Notes under the pieces: model-generated
Database searches by the model: none
Seen by the model: only the letters and a program-made list of their open reading frames with translations
What the model was told of the DNA's origin: nothing
Part shown: positions 1-6,686 of the stretch, piece after piece
How positions within the stretch are numbered: position 1 is the first letter of the stretch
Layout: each line of letters starts with the position of its first letter
Translations under genes and position numbers: made by a program
Source: a candidate division CSSED10-310 bacterium
GTDB lineage: Bacteria > CSSED10-310 > JAFGDC01
NCBI GenBank assembly: GCA_016932295.1
Contig: JAFGDC010000249.1
Location: forward strand, 1 to 9,918
Direction: 5' to 3'
DNA: 9,918 nt

Positions 1-612
1 CACCTGCAGCACCGGCACAGCGAACTCACCTTCGAGGGGGGCAAGTGAATCGGCATACAGCCTGACCTGGCGCCAGAAGCCCAGATCACGAAGCAGTTCC
101 CGGCGCCGTTCCCGATCCGCCCCCCGGCGCTCCTCCACCGGCCGCTGCGCCAACTCCTCAAGCTCCGCCGACAGATATCCGTTGGCGCTGACGTATTCAT
201 CCATCACCCCGGTTCGCAACGACAGGAGCTTCTCCTCCACCGTCTTAAGCCGCGCTTCCAGTTCCCCCGCCTTGTCCAGGTACTGCTGAGCGCGAGCCAA
301 CTTGCGTTCGAGACGCATCGATGCAAGCAGTGAGCGTTCATCGGCGGGCGTCTCCTTCATCACGGCGATTTCGGCTCCAAGCCCTTTCAGCTTGTCTTCC
401 AATTCCTCATAGTCAGCCGATAAACGCTCCTTGAGGTCCACCTGCACCTGCAGATCGTGCAGCAACCGATGCGCCTTTTCACCGGCGCCGGCCGATCTTG
501 TCGTGGCACAAAACCACCAGCCGGCCGCCAAGACGCAGCAGACGACAACCAACACGCCCCCGTTCCAGGCGATCCGGTCATCAAGCGCGGCAAGCTTCTC
601 ATTCACTGCCAT
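1..612 (-). CDS. Single-pass membrane coiled-coil protein (partial, C-terminus outside window)
   Basis: I do not recognise a named family. The reading frame is open from the ATG at 612 down to the window edge, giving the first 204 residues. A short N-terminus of about 17 residues is followed by a hydrophobic segment at about residues 18-37 (GGVLVVVCCVLAAGWWF), which contains two adjacent cysteines and two tryptophans and is probably a membrane anchor. Residues about 45-135 and 147-178 are rich in Glu, Lys, Arg and Leu with heptad-like spacing, as in coiled coils. The start codon lies inside the end of the sigma-54 regulator gene: the 14 bases ATGGCAGTGAATGA are shared, so the two genes are probably translationally coupled and in one operon. 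Function is unknown. The context suggests a membrane-linked partner or output of the two-component system. The start and frame are fairly secure; the role is not. Confidence 0.75.
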   Translation of the reverse strand, partial: MAVNEKLAALDDRIAWNGGVLVVVCCVLAAGWWFCATTRSAGAGEKAHRLLHDLQVQVDLKERLSADYEELEDKLKGLGAEIAVMKETPADERSLLASMRLERKLARAQQYLDKAGELEARLKTVEEKLLSLRTGVMDEYVSANGYLSAELEELAQRPVEERRGADRERRRELLRDLGFWRQVRLYADSLAPLEGEFAVPVLQV

Positions 613-2002
613 CACCTCCAATGAACCCATATTTTTCAAGTTTATAGTAAAGAGAGCTGACCGTGATATCCAGCAACCTGGCGGCCGCGGATTTGTTCCC
701 GCCACTCACTGCCAGGGCGCGTTCGATGAGGTCATGCTCCAATTTTTCCAGGGTCGGCACCAGGGGCGGGGGCGGGACACCCTCCACCAGCCGGGGGACC
801 GCGGCATCCGATTGCAACGATTCAGGTGGCAGATCCCCCATCTGGATGACATCACCCTCCGCCAGCACCATGGCGCGCTCGATCCAGTTGCGCAACTGCC
901 GGATGTTGCCAGGCCAGGGATGACGCGTGAAACATCCGAGCACATCGGGAGTAAAACCCCGCACGTGGCGCTTCAGTTCCCGGTTAAACTCCTCGAGGAA
1001 ATGTCCGGCCAGGGCGGGAATGTCGCTGCGCCGGTCCCGTAACGGGGGAACCAGCAGACTGATCACGTTCAGCCGGTACAAAAGGTCCTCCCGAAAAGAG
1101 CGCTCACATACCTTGGCTTCGAGATCGGCGTTGGTGGCGGCGATGATTCTCACATCCACCGATATGGTCCGTTCACCACCGACCCGCTGGAATTCACCCT
1201 CCTGCAACACGCGCAACAGCTTCATCTGGACAGTGGGAGAGATGTTGCCGATTTCATCAAGGAACAACGTGCCGTGATGCGCCAGTTCGAATCGTCCCAG
1301 CCGCTTTTTCACCGCCCCGGTGAAGGCCCCCCGCTCGTGACCGAACAACTCGCTTTCCAGGATGCCCTCGGGCAGATAGCCACAGTCCACCCTGATGAAC
1401 GGCTTGTCCCGCCGCGGACCGTTGTAGTGAATCGCCCGGGCGATCAACTCCTTACCCGTGCCGCTCTCCCCAAGGATGAGAACCGAGGCGCGGCTGGCCG
1501 CGATTTTCGGCAGCATGGCGAAGAGCCGTTGCATCGGTTCACTCTCGCCAATCATCGTTCCAAAGCGATGGTTGTCCTGCAGTTCTTCCAGCAGGAAACG
1601 CTTCTCCGTCATCAATTGGCGGTTCTCGGCCCTAAGCTCCGAGACCGACAGCGCCCTGCCCACACGCAGTTCGAGTTCGGCATGAGAAAATGGCTTGGTG
1701 ATGTAATCCACGGCGCCGAGGCGCATGGCTTCCACGGCGTTGTCCACAGTGCCGTACGCAGTGATCAACATCACCGGCAGATCAGGATGTTCGCGCCGCG
1801 CCCTTTCCAGAACCGCCATGCCGTCTACGCCGGGCATCTTGAGATCAGTGATGACCAGATCCATGGTTTCCGTTGCCAGGATATCCAGACCGTCGCCGCC
1901 ACCAGCCGCGCATATCACCTCGTAACCCTGGCGGCGCAGCACTTCACACACCGCATCCCGCATCGTTTTGTGGTCATCGATCACCAGGATCCGCTTCACC
2001 AT
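599..2002 (-). CDS. NtrC-family sigma-54-dependent response regulator
   Basis: A 467-residue cytoplasmic transcription activator with all three modules of the NtrC family. The receiver domain (about 1-120) has the acidic pair D9/D10 in VIDDH, the phospho-acceptor D53 in VITDLKMPG and K103 in YITKPF. The AAA+ domain (about 147-385) has Walker A GESGTGKE (178-185), the sigma-54-contacting loop GAFTGA (225-230), Walker B TLFLDE (245-250) and an arginine-finger region FREDLLYRLNV (303-313). A Fis-type helix-turn-helix ends the protein (about 436-458, NKSAAARLLDITVSSLYYKL). When phosphorylated it should hydrolyse ATP to open sigma-54 promoters. The ATG at 2002 is chosen because AGGAGG lies directly upstream and the receiver begins at once; a longer in-frame extension to 2083 runs into the kinase gene and has no domain. 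The kinase stop is 7 bases upstream, so the kinase is the obvious partner. The specific gene name is unknown. Confidence 0.96.
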   Translation of the reverse strand: MVKRILVIDDHKTMRDAVCEVLRRQGYEVICAAGGGDGLDILATETMDLVITDLKMPGVDGMAVLERARREHPDLPVMLITAYGTVDNAVEAMRLGAVDYITKPFSHAELELRVGRALSVSELRAENRQLMTEKRFLLEELQDNHRFGTMIGESEPMQRLFAMLPKIAASRASVLILGESGTGKELIARAIHYNGPRRDKPFIRVDCGYLPEGILESELFGHERGAFTGAVKKRLGRFELAHHGTLFLDEIGNISPTVQMKLLRVLQEGEFQRVGGERTISVDVRIIAATNADLEAKVCERSFREDLLYRLNVISLLVPPLRDRRSDIPALAGHFLEEFNRELKRHVRGFTPDVLGCFTRHPWPGNIRQLRNWIERAMVLAEGDVIQMGDLPPESLQSDAAVPRLVEGVPPPPLVPTLEKLEHDLIERALAVSGGNKSAAARLLDITVSSLYYKLEKYGFIGGDGSE

Positions 2003-2009
2003 CTCCTCC

Positions 2010-3440
2010 TCACTCCAATGGAATCCGTACCGCGAACGCCGTGCGGTAGCCTGGCATCTCCACCAGTGCCACCGAGCCGCCATGGGCTTCCGCGACCCGC
2101 CTCACCACCGCCAGCCCCAAACCCCAGCCACTCTCCTTGGTGGAACAGTAGGGGTCGAAAAGCCGCTCCCGCACAGATTCGGCGATTCCCGCACCGGAAT
2201 CCGCCACTCGGCATTCGAACCAACCCGCTTCCAGCCGCGCCATGATCAACAACCGGCCCCCCTCCGGCATTGCATCCAGGGCATTGCCGAACAGGTTCAG
2301 CAACACTTGGCGCAACTGCCTTACATCGGCGGTAATCCGCAACTCGTCAGCGGCTCGCCCGTCGCGCAGCAGTTCCACCTGCACGGCGATGGCTTGATCG
2401 GCCACCCGGTCGGCCACCAAATCGAGGGTCTCCCGGATGAGCACCCCCATCTCCACCATGCCGGGCTGCAAATGGATGGGACGCGCGAACAACAGATACT
2501 CGGTGATGATACCATCCAACTCGCGTACTTCGTTGATGATCCTGTCAAGCGTCTCTCGCGCGCGCGGCTCCTCGCCGATGTCCTGACCCAGCATATCCGT
2601 AAACAACTGGATGCCACCCAGGGGATTTCGTATCTCGTGAGCGATCTGCGCCAGCAATCCTTTCATCTGCTCGTCACGCCGCATGATGCTGATCCGCATC
2701 TCCTCGAACGCGGCCGCCAACTCTCCCACCTCACCACCGCCGGCACCGTGCACCGGAGTCCCCATGTCGCCCTCGCCAAGTCGCGCGGCGGCCCGAGTAA
2801 GGCGTTTGAGGGGCGAGGTGATCCGGAAGGCGATGAGATAACCGAGGAGCGTGGTGAGCACCACGCCGATCATAACGGTGGCGGCGATGGTGTGTCCGAG
2901 GATGGTGAGACCCGCCAGGAAGTCCGCGCCGGCCTCCACCATGACCGCCCCACGCACCCGGTCATCGACCGTCAGAGGTGCATAGGCGCTCTTGTACCAC
3001 CGTCCGTTTTCACCTTTGAAAACGGACGAATGCCCTACGCCGCCTGCGAAGGCTTCCGCCAATTCATGAGCGAACACCGTCGATTCGTTCATCTCCTGCC
3101 CCAACTGCACCGCGTCCCGGGTGTCGAACCGCCGCCGTCCGGCCTGGTCGACAATGTAAATCCGGTCCACGCCACCAGCCGTCCGCCACTGCCCGAGCCG
3201 CGCCGAGACCATCTCATACGACCGTGATTCCTGATCCGATGGTCCGAAGCTCAACACCACATCAGCCGGCACACTCAATGCCGAAGCCAGCGCCACGGTG
3301 GCCAGCCGCTCACCCAGCGCACCATCGAGGATACGCCTGGTGGCAAGATAGTACCACGCACCGCTGAACACGATCAGAACAGCGATCATGAGGGAGAATG
3401 ACCAGACCATCCGGACCCGAATTCCAGGATCGAAACTCAC
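2010..3440 (-). CDS. Membrane sensor histidine kinase (Cache-like sensor, HAMP, HisKA, HATPase_c)
   Basis: A 476-residue inner-membrane kinase that should phosphorylate the regulator encoded 7 bases downstream. TM1 is at about residues 12-32 and TM2 at about 178-205. The roughly 145-residue loop between them has PAS/Cache-like segments (VDRIYIVDQAGRRRFDT and WYKSAYAPLTVDDRVRGAVMV), suggesting a periplasmic small-molecule sensor. A HAMP linker follows (about 206-250), then the H-box IAHEIRNPLGG with phospho-acceptor H268. The ATPase domain has the N-box around N386 (LNLFGNALDA), G1 DSGAGI (414-419), an F-box-like LFDPYCSTK and G2 GWGLGL (438-443). The start is GTG at 3440, supported by GGAGAGG eight bases upstream; the next in-frame start, ATG at 3410, would cut into the N-terminus before TM1. 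A near-perfect sigma-54 promoter lies about 140 bases upstream, suggesting the operon is activated by its own regulator. The ligand cannot be read from the sequence. Confidence 0.95.
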   Translation of the reverse strand: MSFDPGIRVRMVWSFSLMIAVLIVFSGAWYYLATRRILDGALGERLATVALASALSVPADVVLSFGPSDQESRSYEMVSARLGQWRTAGGVDRIYIVDQAGRRRFDTRDAVQLGQEMNESTVFAHELAEAFAGGVGHSSVFKGENGRWYKSAYAPLTVDDRVRGAVMVEAGADFLAGLTILGHTIAATVMIGVVLTTLLGYLIAFRITSPLKRLTRAAARLGEGDMGTPVHGAGGGEVGELAAAFEEMRISIMRRDEQMKGLLAQIAHEIRNPLGGIQLFTDMLGQDIGEEPRARETLDRIINEVRELDGIITEYLLFARPIHLQPGMVEMGVLIRETLDLVADRVADQAIAVQVELLRDGRAADELRITADVRQLRQVLLNLFGNALDAMPEGGRLLIMARLEAGWFECRVADSGAGIAESVRERLFDPYCSTKESGWGLGLAVVRRVAEAHGGSVALVEMPGYRTAFAVRIPLE

Positions 3441-3593
3441 AGGCGGATCCTCTCCGTTCGCGCATCGTCATATACCGACATACCCTCACTCCCCGGGTCC
3501 GAACCCTTCATACCAGTCCGCACGAGCCGGTCAAGACTCCCTCAGATACGCTCGGTTTCATCCCCTCCGGAATCAAACCTGCCAGTACCAGGG

Positions 3594-3608
3594 GCAAACT
3601 CCGTGCCA
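3594..3608 (-). promoter_or_regulatory. Sigma-54 (-24/-12) promoter for the kinase-regulator operon
   Basis: Read on the minus strand, TGGCAC-GGAGT-TTGC matches the sigma-54 core consensus TGGCAC-N5-TTGC exactly, and the flanking bases (T before, G and G after the -24 box) also fit the extended consensus. The -24 element is 3608-3603 and the -12 element 3597-3594, so transcription should start near 3582, about 140 bases before the GTG start of the kinase. The downstream operon encodes a sigma-54 activator, which fits positive autoregulation. Confidence 0.82.
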
Positions 3609-3639
3609 ACCGGAAACGATACCACATCCTCCTCTATTC

Positions 3640-3659
3640 GTGAGCTTATACGGGTTCAC
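3640..3659. promoter_or_regulatory. Candidate activator-binding inverted repeat 1
   Basis: GTGAGC-N8-GTTCAC is an inverted repeat with five of six paired bases. Its centre lies about 68 bases upstream of the predicted kinase-operon start and about 195 upstream of the predicted receptor start. It shares GTGA/TCAC arms with the repeat at 3706-3719. Assignment as an enhancer for the NtrC-type regulator is inference. Confidence 0.35.
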
Positions 3660-3705
3660 CCGGCGAGGTCCAGCCGGGCGGCCGTTGAGAAAGTACCGGA
3701 AAACC

Positions 3706-3719
3706 GTGAAAACCCTCAC
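3706..3719. promoter_or_regulatory. Candidate activator-binding inverted repeat 2
   Basis: GTGA-AAACCC-TCAC is a perfect 4+4 inverted repeat with the same arms as the repeat at 3640-3659. Its centre lies about 131 bases from each of the two predicted sigma-54 start sites, a typical enhancer distance for NtrC-family activators and symmetric for the two promoters. The short arms mean chance is possible. Confidence 0.35.
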
Positions 3720-3729
3720 ATTTTTGACG

Positions 3730-3749
3730 GCGGCCAGCGCTCCGGCCGC
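3730..3749. repeat. GC-rich inverted repeat between the divergent promoters
   Basis: GCGGCC-N8-GGCCGC is a perfect 6+6 inverted repeat whose spacer contains the palindrome AGCGCT. It could be another protein-binding site or a simple GC-rich coincidence. There is no T-tract, so it is not an intrinsic terminator. Confidence 0.35.
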
Positions 3750-3818
3750 GCCAACCGCAACCCCGACAAACCTTGAGTGCTCTGCGTTACCCACCAAGCG
3801 GCAAGCCATCGTTCAGGC

Positions 3819-3833
3819 AGGCATGAATTTTGC
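3819..3833 (+). promoter_or_regulatory. Sigma-54 (-24/-12) promoter for the TonB-dependent receptor
   Basis: AGGCAT-GAATT-TTGC keeps the invariant GG (3820-3821) and GC (3832-3833) at the exact sigma-54 spacing, with TTGC intact and one clear departure (A for T at the start of the -24 box). The predicted start is near 3845, leaving a 66-base leader before the receptor ATG at 3911. The divergent operon encodes a sigma-54 activator that could drive it. Confidence 0.68.
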
Positions 3834-3860
3834 GCATCTGGAAACCAGTCGTCAAAGCCG

Positions 3861-3873
3861 GAGGATGATCCTC
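3861..3873 (+). promoter_or_regulatory. Leader palindrome that can pair with the receptor Shine-Dalgarno
   Basis: GAGGATGATCCTC is a perfect 13-base palindrome in the predicted receptor leader. As RNA it can form GAGGA-TGA-TCCTC, a five-pair stem with a three-base loop. Its 3' arm ATCCTC (3868-3873) is also complementary to GAGGAT (3902-3907), which is part of the receptor's ribosome-binding site. Alternative pairing could affect translation; this is inference only. Confidence 0.3.
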
Positions 3874-3910
3874 TCCCCGGTCGCGTAAACCCTGTTCGGA
3901 GGAGGATGAC

Positions 3911-6589
3911 ATGAAGAAACTGATTGTTGTTGCCACACTCATCTTGCTGACCGGCGGACTGGTGCAACCGGTCCGCGCCGGTCTGACCGGAGTTCTGACC
4001 GGCAAGGTGACGAGCGCGGATGGAACACCGCTTCCCGGCGTCTACGTGGTCGTTCGGAGTCCTGACATCCAGGGATCGCGTGACCAGTACACCGGCGAAA
4101 CCGGCACCTTCCGCTTCGTGGAACTGCCACCCGCCACCTATTCGATACAGGCGGAACTGGTCGGCTCCACCGACTTCACACCCGTTGCCGTCGAGGGATT
4201 GAAGGTCACCGTGAACCGGACAACCCGCCAGGATCTGGTTCTCAAGATAAACACCGAACTCACCGTGGAAGTGGTGGGTGAAAAGGTGATCATCGATCCC
4301 GGTTCCGCCACCATGAGCACCACGGTGGACCGCGATTTCACCGACCGGCTGCCCCGCTCCGAGCAGTTCCAGCAGAGTTTCGCCATGACCGCGGGCAGCA
4401 ACGGCGCCGGCAACGTGCGCGTGCACGGCGGCTCTCAAATGGACAACCTCTACCTGTTCGACGGGGTCGACACCACCGATCCCGTGACCAGCACATTCGC
4501 CGCCAACATCAACGCCGATGCCATCAAGGAAGTGGAAGTACAGACGGCAGGCGCCACGGCTGAATACGGGCGATTCACCGGCGGCCTGGTAAATGTCATC
4601 ACCAAGTCCGGCGGCAACAACTTCAATGGCTCGCTGCGCTTGAAATACGTCAACCAGGACTGGCACGCCGAGTCCAAGCATGGCGAGCTCGGCGACAGCG
4701 ATGTGGCCTACATCGATCCGGTGCTGACAATCGGCGGCCCGATCCTCAGGGACAAGCTGTGGTTCTTCTTCACCTATCGTTACACCGATGTCGAATCCAC
4801 CATGTCCACCGTGGCGGACAGTTCCAGCACCGCGGAGGAAGGCCCCTTCACCAAAGTCGACAGCTCCAGCACCTGGTATTATCCATATTTCAAGCTGACC
4901 TTCAGCCCCTCCACGCATCACAAGCTGGTGGCCAACTTCAACGCGGACAGCGCCGTGATCCATGCCGCCGACGCCGACCAGACGGCGGCGCCGGAAGCCC
5001 AGAACAAACAAGAGCAGGGCGGACCTTTCTACGCGCTGGAATGGACCTACATCCGATCCAACAACCTCTACTTCGTCACCCGGTTCGGATTCGCCGACTC
5101 GTACATCAAGGTCATCCCGGAGGATGAAGACCGTGATTCCCCATCGTACGCCGATTATGATACCGGTACCTTGTACGGTAACTACAACCGGTGGAACGAG
5201 GAGGACCGCCGCAGACTCAGTTTCCAGACAAGCGCCAGCAAGTTCGTCACGAACCTGTGGGGCGATCACGATCTGAAGACCGGCTTCGAGTATCAGCGAC
5301 TGTCAGTGGATGACGAGGACTTCTATACCGGGAACGCACAGTATACCCTCAACCAGGGCGGCTATGACTTCCTCGACCTTCAGGTCAGCGGCCAGGAGCT
5401 CTCCTACAGCGGCGATTATTATGCCCTGTATCTTCAAGACTCCTGGAGTCTGTCCAGCGGCCTGACCCTGAGTCCAGGTTTGCGGTATGAATACGCCACC
5501 TTCGAGAACGACGTGGGCGCCGAAGCCGGCACCTTTGACACCATGCTCGCCCCCCGCTTCGGGCTGACCTGGTCCCTCGACGAAGCCGCCAAGACCACCC
5601 TGCGGTTCTCCGCCGGACGATATTACAATGCCATCGACCTGCAACTGCCGAGTATGCTCAACCAGGAACAGCAGACCTTCGAACACTATCGGCGTCCCAG
5701 CGGCCAGCCGGGCGCCGATTGGGAGTATCTCTACAGCACCGGCGCACAACCCAACCGGCTCGACCCCGACCTGCATCCCGAATACACCGATGAACTCACC
5801 ACCGGAGTAGACTTCCTCTTCAAGGACAACATGGCACTGAGCTTCAACGGCATCTATCGCGCCACGAGAGACATCCTCGAAGATGTCGGCATCTTCCTGG
5901 ATGAAGACGGCAACGAAATCCCCTGGGACGACATCGAAGACGGCGCCGACTATTCCGATCTCATCTACATCGTCACCAATCCCGACGGCGCGAAGCGAGA
6001 CTACTGGGGCCTCGAAGCGGTCTACCGCATGAACACCGAAAAAATCACCCTGCTGGCATCCTACACCTACTCCGTCACCAAGGGCACCGTTATCGGCGGC
6101 CAACCGGGCTCCTCCGGCGTCACGAGGTTCTCGGGTTACTACGATACCCCCTCCATGGCCGAAAACCTCTACGGCCCGCTCCCGTGGGATTCACCCCACT
6201 ACGTCAAGGTGGACACCTCGGTGGCGCTGCCCTTCGGTTTCTCGGTAGGAGTGAAAAGCTTCTATCGCAGCGGGTACGCCTATTCGAAGCGAATGACACC
6301 CCCGGACGGCGTGTACAACGGCTCGCAACAGCGGTGGTACCTGCCCGAGGGACGCGGCACCTACCGGTATCCCGATGTCTTCAACACCGACGTGAGCCTG
6401 CAGAAAGACTTCTCTTTCGGGAAATACGGCACCCTTACCGCGATCGCCGACGTGCTGAACGTGTTCGACAGCCAGGTAGTGCTCCAACGCAACGAAATCT
6501 TCAATCCCAATCACCCCGAAAACTTCAACCTCGACAACCTGTGGGCTGCGCCAAGATCCTACACGGTCTCATTGAAATACACACTCTAG
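3911..6589 (+). CDS. TonB-dependent outer-membrane receptor with N-terminal carboxypeptidase-regulatory-like domain (Oar-like)
   Basis: An 892-residue outer-membrane transport protein. A signal peptide occupies residues 1-23 (MKKL start, hydrophobic core, cleavage after VRA). Residues about 28-115 form a carboxypeptidase-regulatory-like beta domain (GVLTGKVTSADGTPLPGVYV, TGTFRFVELPPATYSI). A plug domain follows at about 135-232, with VRVHGGSQMDNLYLFDGVD, IKEVEVQTAGATAEYG and GGLVNVITKSGGN as typical plug motifs. The rest is beta-barrel, alternating and rich in aromatic residues, ending SYTVSLKYTL. Such receptors import bulky ligands using TonB energy, but the substrate cannot be read here. 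The ATG at 3911 is preceded by GGAGGAGG at a good distance. The upstream sigma-54 match and the divergent two-component operon suggest that a sensed signal controls it. Its length is normal for the family, with no frameshift. No TonB, ExbB or ExbD and no partner lipoprotein are in the window. Confidence 0.95.
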   Translation: MKKLIVVATLILLTGGLVQPVRAGLTGVLTGKVTSADGTPLPGVYVVVRSPDIQGSRDQYTGETGTFRFVELPPATYSIQAELVGSTDFTPVAVEGLKVTVNRTTRQDLVLKINTELTVEVVGEKVIIDPGSATMSTTVDRDFTDRLPRSEQFQQSFAMTAGSNGAGNVRVHGGSQMDNLYLFDGVDTTDPVTSTFAANINADAIKEVEVQTAGATAEYGRFTGGLVNVITKSGGNNFNGSLRLKYVNQDWHAESKHGELGDSDVAYIDPVLTIGGPILRDKLWFFFTYRYTDVESTMSTVADSSSTAEEGPFTKVDSSSTWYYPYFKLTFSPSTHHKLVANFNADSAVIHAADADQTAAPEAQNKQEQGGPFYALEWTYIRSNNLYFVTRFGFADSYIKVIPEDEDRDSPSYADYDTGTLYGNYNRWNEEDRRRLSFQTSASKFVTNLWGDHDLKTGFEYQRLSVDDEDFYTGNAQYTLNQGGYDFLDLQVSGQELSYSGDYYALYLQDSWSLSSGLTLSPGLRYEYATFENDVGAEAGTFDTMLAPRFGLTWSLDEAAKTTLRFSAGRYYNAIDLQLPSMLNQEQQTFEHYRRPSGQPGADWEYLYSTGAQPNRLDPDLHPEYTDELTTGVDFLFKDNMALSFNGIYRATRDILEDVGIFLDEDGNEIPWDDIEDGADYSDLIYIVTNPDGAKRDYWGLEAVYRMNTEKITLLASYTYSVTKGTVIGGQPGSSGVTRFSGYYDTPSMAENLYGPLPWDSPHYVKVDTSVALPFGFSVGVKSFYRSGYAYSKRMTPPDGVYNGSQQRWYLPEGRGTYRYPDVFNTDVSLQKDFSFGKYGTLTAIADVLNVFDSQVVLQRNEIFNPNHPENFNLDNLWAAPRSYTVSLKYTL

Positions 6590-6613
6590 GTTGATCTGAT
6601 CACAGGATCAACC
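6589..6613 (+). repeat. Perfect inverted repeat at the receptor stop codon
   Basis: GGTTGATC-N9-GATCAACC is a perfect eight-base-pair stem starting at the last base of the TAG stop codon. It lacks a T-tract, so on its own it is not a standard terminator. It may act as a 3' stabilising hairpin upstream of the terminator at 6635-6663, or as a protein site. Confidence 0.55.
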
Positions 6614-6634
6614 AGCCCTCACACCCAACGCTGC

Positions 6635-6663
6635 GGGGCGGCTGACGACGCCGCCCCACTTTT
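6635..6663 (+). terminator. Intrinsic terminator of the TonB receptor gene
   Basis: GGGGCGGC-TGACGAC-GCCGCCCC forms a perfect eight-pair GC stem with a seven-base loop, followed by ACTTTT. It lies 46 bases after the receptor stop codon. The T-tract is on the plus-strand side only, so it should stop the receptor transcript rather than the converging CARF transcript. Confidence 0.85.
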
Positions 6664-6671
6664 GTACCCGC

Positions 6672-6686
6672 GAAGGATCGTCCTTC
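6672..6686 (-). repeat. Small hairpin at the CARF gene stop codon
   Basis: GAAGGA-TCG-TCCTTC is a perfect 6+6 inverted repeat with a three-base loop that overlaps the minus-strand TGA stop at 6685-6687. No T-run follows on the minus strand, so it may mark the 3' end of the transcript without being a classic terminator. Confidence 0.4.

Larger units (their letters stand above)
3441..3910. promoter_or_regulatory. Divergent control region between the kinase operon and the TonB receptor
   Basis: This 470-base gap separates two divergently transcribed units. It holds two sigma-54 promoter matches, one facing each way, and between them several inverted repeats listed separately. A TATAAG hexamer on the minus strand (about 3645-3650) could be a weak sigma-70 -10 box giving basal kinase expression, but I see no good -35 partner. 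Open frames through this region have no recognisable domains, and the longer ones overlap the promoters, so I treat the gap as non-coding apart from possible short leader peptides. Confidence 0.8.

Noticed and set aside
1274..3227. Two long plus-strand open frames (1274-2245 and 1968-3227) opposite the regulator and kinase genes
   Set aside because: They are antisense to clearly recognised domains, are rich in His, Pro, Gln and Arg as expected from mirrored GC-rich codons, and show no domain.
3388..3888. Plus-strand open frame across the divergent control region
   Set aside because: It starts inside the kinase gene, crosses both sigma-54 promoters, and shows no recognisable domain.
3716..5269. 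Long minus-strand open frame opposite the TonB receptor
   Set aside because: Its Val/Gly/Asp-rich composition is the mirror of the receptor coding sequence; no domain or convincing start region.
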